Made by a program: the position numbers and the translations under genes. Below, piece after piece: positions 58,717 through 64,000 of a stretch of DNA of 64,000 bases. This DNA is from Candidatus Nanopelagicales bacterium. GTDB lineage: Bacteria > Actinomycetota > Actinomycetes > S36-B12 > CAIYMF01. The stretch covers positions 1-64,000 of the forward strand of contig JAFIHG010000041.1 of NCBI GenBank assembly GCA_017848795.1, read 5' to 3'. Below the pieces are notes generated by a model. The model saw only the letters and a program-made list of their open reading frames with translations, was not told the DNA's origin and did no database searches. Positions within the stretch are counted from its first letter, which is position 1. Every line of letters starts with the position of its first letter.

Positions 58717-60813
58717 TCAGCCGTCGTCGGCGCCCCCGGCGGCCGGCGACCCGCTCGGCGGCGGCGGCGCGCTCGTCGTGCGGGTCGGGGTCGGCGTCAG
58801 GGTCGGCGACTGCGAGGGACTCTGCGAGGGCGACTGGGACGGCGAATGTGACGGCGAGTGCGTGGCGGAGTGCGTCGGCGTCGCCGTGTCGGACGGCGGC
58901 GCGCTCGAGGAGGACTGGCTGGGTTCCACCGGCGTCGTCGGCGCAGGTCGCACGAACTGCTCGACCGGCTCTCCGTCCAGGGCGCCGTGCATGAACGCGG
59001 TCCAGACGGCCGCCGGGTAGCCGCCGCCGGTGACGCTGCCCCCGCCCCCGAGACCGGCGAGCGAGACCGGGTTGCCGTCCTTGCCGTCCCGCACCAGCAT
59101 CACCGCGGTCGAGAGCTGCGGGGTGTAGCCGACGAACCAGGCCGACAGGTTCCCGTTGGTAGTGCCGGTCTTCCCGGCGGCCGGGCGGCCCAGCTGCTGG
59201 GCCCGGAAGCCGGTGCCGTTCGTGACGACCTGCTGCAAGGCGTAGTTGACCGTGTCGGCGACTCCGTGGTCGAACTGCTGGCGCGGGGTCGGGTCGGGCT
59301 GTAGCAGCACCCGCCCGTCGGGGCCCTCGACCCGTACCAGGACCGTCGGGTCCACCTCGTCGCCACGGTTGGCGAACGTCGCGTACGCGTTCGCCATGTC
59401 GATCACGTGCGGCGAGGCGACACCGAGCGCGACGGTCCGCACGGCGGACAGCGCCGGGGTGTTGCGCGGGATGCCCGCGCGCACTGCGGCGTCGACGACG
59501 CTCTCGTAGCCGACCCGCTGGGAGAGCGCGACGTACGCCGAGTTCACCGACGACTCGGTCGCCTTCAGCAGGCTGATCTGCCCCCAGGACCGGTCCCCCT
59601 CGTTCACGACGCGGTAGCCGTCCACGTCGACGCCGTTGTTGCCGTTCCACATCGAGTCGAGCGAGATGCCCTGTTCGATCGCGGCGGCGAGCGCGAACGG
59701 CTTGAAGGTGGATCCGGCCTGGCCGATCGCCTGCGTGGCGTTGTTGACCTGGTTCTTCGCGTAGTCGGCGCCGCCATACATCGCCTCGACCTGACCGGTC
59801 CCGGGCCGGATGGCGACCAGCCCGACCCGCAGCCCCTTCGCGCCGGTGCGCGGGATCTGGGCGCGTACCGCCTGCACCGCCGCGCGCTGCGCGCTCCGGT
59901 CGAAGGTGGTCACGACGCGCAACCCACCGGCGGCGAGCTGGTCGTCGCTCAGCCCGCGCCGGGCCAGCTCGGAGCGTACGGCCTGCAGCAGGTATCCGGC
60001 GGTGCCGCCGAGGCGGGTCGTGGCCCCCGGCGGTACGAACTTGGGGAACTTCGCGGCGTCGGCCTGCTGCTGGGTGACCCAGCCCATCGTCACCATGCCG
60101 TCGAGCACGTACTGCCAGCGTCCTTTGAGCTGCGCCTTGTGGTTGTCCGGGGAGTAACCGGCCGGCGAGCGGATGATCGCCGCGAGCGCCGCGGACTGCC
60201 CGAGGTCCAGCTTGCTCGCCGGCACCCCGAAGTACGCCTGGGCGGCGGTCTGGATGCCGTACGCGCCGCGGCCGAAGTAGATGGTGTTGAGGTAGTCCTC
60301 GAGGATCTGGTCCTTGCTCACCTGGGTCTCGAGCTTGACCGAGATGAGCAGTTCGGAGAACTTGCGGCTCCAGGTGCGCTGCTGGGTGAGGAACGCGTTC
60401 TTGGCGTACTGCTGGGTGATCGTGGAGGAGCCCTGGGTCGCCCCGCCGGTGAGGTTGTTCCAGGCCGCGCGCACCGCCCCGGTGATCGAGAAGCCGGCGT
60501 GCTCGTAGAACTCCCGGTCCTCCGCGGCGAGCACCGCGTGCTGGGTGACGAGCGGTACGTCGGCGAGCGGGACGCTGATCCGGTTCGCCTCCCCGATGTG
60601 GCCGATCTCGGTGCTGGCGTCGTTCCAGTAGACGATCGACGCCTGCGCGCTCGCGATCTCGTTGGGGGTGGGGATGGTGGTCCGGGCCACCAGGATGGCG
60701 AAGCCGCCGACGACGATCACGAACCCGGCGACCACCAGCAGGAGCCACTGCCGCCAGGACGGCCAGAGCTTGCACAACCCGCGCTTGCCCGAGCGGGGGT
60801 AGTCGATCCTCAC
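58717..60813 (-). CDS. ponA: Class A penicillin-binding protein (transglycosylase/transpeptidase)
   Basis: This 698-residue bifunctional enzyme polymerises and cross-links peptidoglycan. A basic N-terminus and one membrane helix (WLLLVVAGFVIVVGGFAILV, about 23-42) precede the GT51 domain with E98-D99 in AAEDREFYEHAG, GSSTITQQYAKN and YLNTIYFGRGAYGIQ. The transpeptidase has STFK (about 369), SSVNS and KTGTT (about 548). The tail after about 630 is Ser/Pro/Thr-rich with repeated SPSQ and may span the wall. The position relative to the GT87 gene and rpsF matches ponA1 in mycobacteria. A palindrome, TGACGGCCGTCA, is at 60868-60879, upstream. Confidence 0.96.
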   Translation of the reverse strand: MRIDYPRSGKRGLCKLWPSWRQWLLLVVAGFVIVVGGFAILVARTTIPTPNEIASAQASIVYWNDASTEIGHIGEANRISVPLADVPLVTQHAVLAAEDREFYEHAGFSITGAVRAAWNNLTGGATQGSSTITQQYAKNAFLTQQRTWSRKFSELLISVKLETQVSKDQILEDYLNTIYFGRGAYGIQTAAQAYFGVPASKLDLGQSAALAAIIRSPAGYSPDNHKAQLKGRWQYVLDGMVTMGWVTQQQADAAKFPKFVPPGATTRLGGTAGYLLQAVRSELARRGLSDDQLAAGGLRVVTTFDRSAQRAAVQAVRAQIPRTGAKGLRVGLVAIRPGTGQVEAMYGGADYAKNQVNNATQAIGQAGSTFKPFALAAAIEQGISLDSMWNGNNGVDVDGYRVVNEGDRSWGQISLLKATESSVNSAYVALSQRVGYESVVDAAVRAGIPRNTPALSAVRTVALGVASPHVIDMANAYATFANRGDEVDPTVLVRVEGPDGRVLLQPDPTPRQQFDHGVADTVNYALQQVVTNGTGFRAQQLGRPAAGKTGTTNGNLSAWFVGYTPQLSTAVMLVRDGKDGNPVSLAGLGGGGSVTGGGYPAAVWTAFMHGALDGEPVEQFVRPAPTTPVEPSQSSSSAPPSDTATPTHSATHSPSHSPSQSPSQSPSQSPTLTPTPTRTTSAPPPPSGSPAAGGADDG

Positions 60814-60951
60814 CTGGGCGCCTCACGTCGTCGTACGGCCGTGGCCCGGCGGGCCAGCCGCCGGGTATGACGGCCGTCAAGGCTCCCAGGTTTCCCCGTC
60901 GGCGGCGCGGTGGCGCTCCGGGAGCGTGACATGGATCATGCCGGGGCCGCC

Positions 60952-61086
60952 TCACCCGCCGGCGTCGACGTGCTCCGGGCTGACACCGAGCGCCTCCGCG
61001 ACCCGATGGGCGGCGAGCCGGAACTGCAACGCCAGGATCAGCAGGTAGGTGCTCGTGGCCACCGCTCCGACGACGAGCCACACCAT
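60952..61086 (-). CDS. Possible 44-residue single-pass membrane protein
   Basis: A frame from ATG 61086 to TGA at 60952-60954 encodes MVWLVVGAVATSTYLLILAL followed by QFRLAAHRVAEALGVSPEHVD and AGG. It has one membrane helix and an amphipathic, charged tail, unlike a random GC-rich frame. It lies 138 bp upstream of ponA on the same strand. The ribosome site is weak. I do not recognise a family. It could encode a small membrane regulator, or nothing. The remaining parts of 60814-61284 show no gene. Confidence 0.45.
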   Translation of the reverse strand: MVWLVVGAVATSTYLLILALQFRLAAHRVAEALGVSPEHVDAGG

Positions 61087-61284
61087 CGGCCCATGTCAGG
61101 CTGCTGATCAGCACCACTGAGCAGCACCGCCGAGCCACCGACGGCAGGTGCGCCCCGCTTACGGCCTTTGATCGATCATGCGGTTGTGGGCCTCGCACAC
61201 CGAATGAACACCACGATCCCATGATCAACCGGAGTTGGCAGCGGGAGGATCGGTCACCGGGTGCAGTGCCCGCCACGCGCGCGC

Positions 61285-62058
61285 CTAGAGCACCTTCGAG
61301 AGGAACGACTTGGTCCGCTCGTGCTGGGGGGCGGTCAACACATCACGCGGTCGACCGGACTCGACAACGACGCCCGCATCCATGAATACCAGCTGGTCGC
61401 CGACCTCGCGCGCGAACCCCATTTCGTGGGTGACGACGACCATGGTCATCCCCTCGTCGGCAAGGTTGCGCATTACGTCGAGGACCTCGCCGACGAGCTC
61501 CGGGTCGAGCGCAGACGTCGGTTCGTCGAAGAGCATGAGCTTGGGCGCCATCGCGAGCGCCCGCGCGATGGCGACTCGCTGCTGCTGCCCACCGGAGAGG
61601 TGGTTCGGGTATGCGGCGCGTTTGTCGGCCAGACCGACCCGTTCGAGCAGCTGCACGGCGCGTTCGGTCGCCGCCGCCTTGGCGATCCCGGCGACTCGGA
61701 TCGGGGCTTCTATGACGTTCTCGAGAACCGACATGTGGGGAAACAGGTTGAAGCGCTGGAAGACCATGCCGATCTGCTCGCGCTTTGCAGCGACCTCGCG
61801 CTCCTTGAGCTCGTACAGCTTGCCGCCGTCCTCGCGGTAGCCGACGAGCTCCCCGTCCACGACGAGACGACCCGCGTCGACCTTCTCCAGGTGATTGATG
61901 CAGCGCAGGAAGGTCGACTTGCCCGACCCGGAGGGACCGACGATGCAGAAGACCTCGCCACGGCCAACCTCGAGAGTGATGCCTTTGAGGACCTCCAAGC
62001 GGCCGAAATGCTTGCGTACCTCCTCGGCCTTGACCATCGGGATGGTGGCATCGGTCAT
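61285..62058 (-). CDS. Amino-acid ABC transporter, ATP-binding protein (GlnQ type)
   Basis: This 257-residue ATPase of a polar amino acid importer has the Walker [10 protein letters not shown] (about 42-50), the GlnQ-type [16 protein letters not shown], the Q-loop [14 protein letters not shown], the signature [17 protein letters not shown], Walker [15 protein letters not shown] and the H-loop [13 protein letters not shown]. The start ATG 62058 overlaps the permease stop (ATGA) and follows GGAGG. It is the last gene of the SBP-permease-ATPase operon. Confidence 0.96.
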   Translation of the reverse strand: MTDATIPMVKAEEVRKHFGRLEVLKGITLEVGRGEVFCIVGPSGSGKSTFLRCINHLEKVDAGRLVVDGELVGYREDGGKLYELKEREVAAKREQIGMVFQRFNLFPHMSVLENVIEAPIRVAGIAKAAATERAVQLLERVGLADKRAAYPNHLSGGQQQRVAIARALAMAPKLMLFDEPTSALDPELVGEVLDVMRNLADEGMTMVVVTHEMGFAREVGDQLVFMDAGVVVESGRPRDVLTAPQHERTKSFLSKVL

Positions 62059-63047
62059 CGGATGCCTCCGGTCTCCGACAGTGGTGCCTGCGATGGCGGG
62101 GCGGTGTGGAAGCGTGTCAAGTTTCGCCAGAGCCGCAGCCACAACGAGTCCGGATCCGCGCGGCGATTACCGCGCGAGTAGCGCCGCTCGATCCGGCTCT
62201 GGATCATCGTCAGGATCGTGGTGACGATGAGGTACCAGATGCTGGCCAGGATCAGCAGCGGGATGATCTGGAAGGTCCGCGAAGAGATGATCTGCGAGCT
62301 GTAGAGCAGGTCGGCCAGCGAGATGACGCTCACCAGCGACGTCGTCTTGAGCATCGAGATCACCTCATTGCCGGTCGGCGGGATGATGACGCGCATCGCT
62401 TGCGGCAGCACGATCCGGCGCATGGTCAGGCTGCGGCGCATGCCGAGCGCCTGCGCCGCTTCGGTCTGTCCCTCGTCGACCGAGTGGATGCCGGCGCGCA
62501 CGATCTCGGCCATGTAAGCAGCTTCGTTCAGACCCAGCCCGAGCAGTGCCGCGACGAACGGGGTGATGAGCGCGTTCGCGTCGAGGACCATGAACTCGGG
62601 CCCGAACGGGATTCCCACTGAGATCCTCGGGAAGAGCGCGGCGAGGTTGAACCACACGAGCAGTTGGACGAGGACCGGCGTACCGCGGAAGAACCAGATG
62701 TAGAGCCCGCTCGCCCCCGAGAGCACCGGATTCGGCGAGAGCCTCATCACGGCCAGGAGGATGCCGAGCAGGATGCCCAGCACCATCACCAGCACTGTGA
62801 GCAGCAGGGTCATCCAGAGGCCCTGCAGGATCGTCTCGGAGGTGAAGTACTTTCCGACGACGTCCCACTCGAAGTTCGGGTTCGTGACGATCGTGCTGAC
62901 CAGCATCGCGGCCAGCATCAGCACCACGAAGATCGCCACCCACCGCCAGGGATGGCGAACCGGTACCGCGGTCAGCGACGCCCCCGGATGGGGCGCCGCG
63001 ACCGCCGTACCGGTGGACAGCACGTGGCGATCAGCCGGTGACTTCAT
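62055..63047 (-). CDS. Amino-acid ABC transporter, permease
   Basis: This 330-residue permease has about five or six membrane helices and the EAA loop [20 protein letters not shown] that docks on the ATPase. [20 protein letters not shown] and [20 protein letters not shown] are typical of the HisM/GlnP family. A longer hydrophilic N-terminus (about 35 residues) and a basic C-terminus frame the core. A single permease gene suggests a homodimer. It overlaps the binding-protein gene by 17 nt and the ATPase gene by 4 nt. Confidence 0.95.
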   Translation of the reverse strand: MKSPADRHVLSTGTAVAAPHPGASLTAVPVRHPWRWVAIFVVLMLAAMLVSTIVTNPNFEWDVVGKYFTSETILQGLWMTLLLTVLVMVLGILLGILLAVMRLSPNPVLSGASGLYIWFFRGTPVLVQLLVWFNLAALFPRISVGIPFGPEFMVLDANALITPFVAALLGLGLNEAAYMAEIVRAGIHSVDEGQTEAAQALGMRRSLTMRRIVLPQAMRVIIPPTGNEVISMLKTTSLVSVISLADLLYSSQIISSRTFQIIPLLILASIWYLIVTTILTMIQSRIERRYSRGNRRADPDSLWLRLWRNLTRFHTAPPSQAPLSETGGIR

Positions 63048-63984
63048 TGATCTTCGGCGTGTCGATCGCCCCCGCCTGCATACCCCACTTGTCGAGCGGC
63101 GCCTTGTAGCTGCCGTCGGCCAGCATCGCCTCGAGCGCCTTCTGGACCGCCTTGTCCATGCCGTTGCCCTTCGGCGAGGCGATGCCGAACGGCGCCGGGT
63201 TGTACGGCTGGCCGGTGGCGACCTCGAACTTGCCGTCCGACAGTTTCGCTGCGTACGCCGCGTTCGAACCGTCTGTCAAGACGGCGTCCACGCGCCCGCT
63301 CTGCAGCGACAGACCAAGGTCGTTTGACCCCGGGACCACGGTTGCCGCTATGTCGGGCTTGCCGGCCGACTTGCAGCCCTTGTCCAGCTCTGGAACCGAC
63401 CGCAGCGCCTGAGTGCTGCCCTTGAGGACGGCGACCTTCGCGCCGCACAGGGAGTCACCGATCGTGAGGTTCGACGGGTCTCCCGCCTTCACCATCAGCC
63501 CGTCACCCTCGTAGTAGTAGGTGACGAAGTCGACCTGCTTCTCCCGTTCGGCGGTCACCGTGAAGCCGGAGATCCCGAGGTCGTACCGGCCGCTGGCCAG
63601 CGACGGGATGATTGAGTCGAACGCGGCATCGTTGAGCACGAGCTTGAGACCCATGTGCTTCGCGAGCGCGTTGGCGATGTCCGCGTCGAAGCCGATGATC
63701 GTCGTGTTGTCGGTGTCGTAGAACTCGAACGGCGGGTACTGCGCCTCCATACCGACCGACAGCTCGCCCTTCTCCTTGACCGCTGCCGGCAGCAGGTCGA
63801 CGACCGCCTGGTCCGCGCCTTCGGGTACCGCTGCGGTCGGCGTGCTGCCCGCGTCGGCGGTCGGCTCGGGAGTGGCGGCGCCGCTGCTGCTGCTCGACCC
63901 GCAGGCAGCGAGCGCGAGGACCAGCACGGCCGCGCCTGCCCCCGCGGCGGTGCGCCAGATCGCTGTGCCTGTCATGGACTTCAT
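63031..63984 (-). CDS. Amino-acid ABC transporter, substrate-binding lipoprotein
   Basis: This 317-residue protein is a family 3 solute-binding protein. The signal ends in the lipobox LALAACGSSS (cysteine near residue 28), followed by a Ser/Thr/Pro linker. The ligand domain has KGELSVGMEAQYPPFEFYD, IGFDADIANALAKHMGLKL, LASGRYDLGISGFTVTAERE and VDFVTYYYEGDGLMVK, the usual polar amino acid binders. The C-terminal half includes GLSLQSGRVDAVLTDGSNAAY. The particular amino acid is not predictable. ATG 63984 is used with GAAAGG about 10 nt upstream, near the window edge; promoter elements lie outside. Confidence 0.94.
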   Translation of the reverse strand: MKSMTGTAIWRTAAGAGAAVLVLALAACGSSSSSGAATPEPTADAGSTPTAAVPEGADQAVVDLLPAAVKEKGELSVGMEAQYPPFEFYDTDNTTIIGFDADIANALAKHMGLKLVLNDAAFDSIIPSLASGRYDLGISGFTVTAEREKQVDFVTYYYEGDGLMVKAGDPSNLTIGDSLCGAKVAVLKGSTQALRSVPELDKGCKSAGKPDIAATVVPGSNDLGLSLQSGRVDAVLTDGSNAAYAAKLSDGKFEVATGQPYNPAPFGIASPKGNGMDKAVQKALEAMLADGSYKAPLDKWGMQAGAIDTPKINEVTG

Positions 63985-64000
63985 CCGATGGGTGCCTTTC

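Noticed and set aside
61160-61222. Another palindromic element around GATCATG...CATGATC
   Set aside because: Only 7-bp arms with a poorly matched interior; weaker than the six accepted families and possibly chance.
1-64000. CRISPR array
   Set aside because: Repeats present (P1, P2) are imperfect palindromes of irregular spacing without uniform 30-40-bp spacers, and no cas genes are nearby.
1-64000. Insertion sequences or prophage
   Set aside because: No transposase, integrase, capsid or terminase product is encoded. The palindromic elements are non-coding and have no evident target-site duplications that I could verify.
1-64000. tRNA genes in intergenic gaps
   Set aside because: I found no stretch with a GTTCRANYC T-arm and a matching acceptor stem; a tRNA scan would be needed to exclude one fully.

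Overview
The window is chromosomal DNA from a high-GC actinobacterium. The base composition, frequent GTG starts, and the gene order ponA - GT87 membrane glycosyltransferase - rpsF - ssb - rpsR - rplI - dnaB all fit Actinomycetota. Dispersed copies of a repeat built on TGGTCGAGCGYAGTCGAGACCA, which I associate with Nocardioidaceae-type genomes, make Propionibacteriales/Nocardioidaceae my best guess. That placement is inference and was not checked. There is no rRNA, tRNA, CRISPR array, transposase or prophage that I can support.

Layout. 0-10 kb: tail of an unknown gene, a four-helix membrane protein, a NicO-type nickel/cobalt transporter, a YggS PLP protein divergent from a family-A DNA polymerase-like protein, a coupled plsC-DUF1697 pair, a PHP phosphoesterase divergent from a TMEM175-like channel, and an acyl-CoA dehydrogenase with operator-like palindromes. 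10-25 kb: secreted LamG-like protein, an autoregulated MarR-MFS pair, a 5'-truncated secreted-protein gene, a nitrilase-family hydrolase, a three-gene 2-oxoacid dehydrogenase operon (E1alpha-E1beta-E2), an MMPL transporter with a 265-residue coiled-coil hairpin followed by a small secreted protein, a secreted TPR-like protein and a DHA2 exporter. 26-40 kb: nitronate monooxygenase, family 5 uracil-DNA glycosylase, DUF2252, EamA exporter, HisC/Pat-like aminotransferase, DUF1707 membrane protein, FMN-binding protein, PrmC-like methyltransferase, a membrane-anchored HExxH protein, a large subtilase, OsmC, UBP zinc finger, alpha/beta hydrolase and a GNAT enzyme.

40-64 kb: a vapBC toxin-antitoxin pair between repeat clusters; dnaB interrupted by a 412-residue intein with a LAGLIDADG-type endonuclease domain; a MATE exporter; a DUF6174 lipoprotein; a low-molecular-weight phosphatase; rplI-rpsR-ssb-rpsF; exonuclease III; femX and an alanine-racemase-like gene separated by a nucleotidyltransferase/HTH toxin-antitoxin-like pair; a serine beta-lactamase-like protein; a GT87 enzyme; a heparinase II/III-like secreted protein; ponA; a 44-codon membrane ORF; and an amino-acid ABC transporter (binding protein - permease - ATPase).

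The least explained content is non-coding. At least six sequence families of imperfect palindromes (45-110 bp) sit at gene ends. Some copies supply stop codons or C-terminal codons to neighbouring genes. The most unusual protein is the MMPL transporter with its hairpin coiled coil. The most system-like loci are the nucleotidyltransferase/HTH pair with a perfect 16-bp operator and the MMPL/small secreted protein pair.
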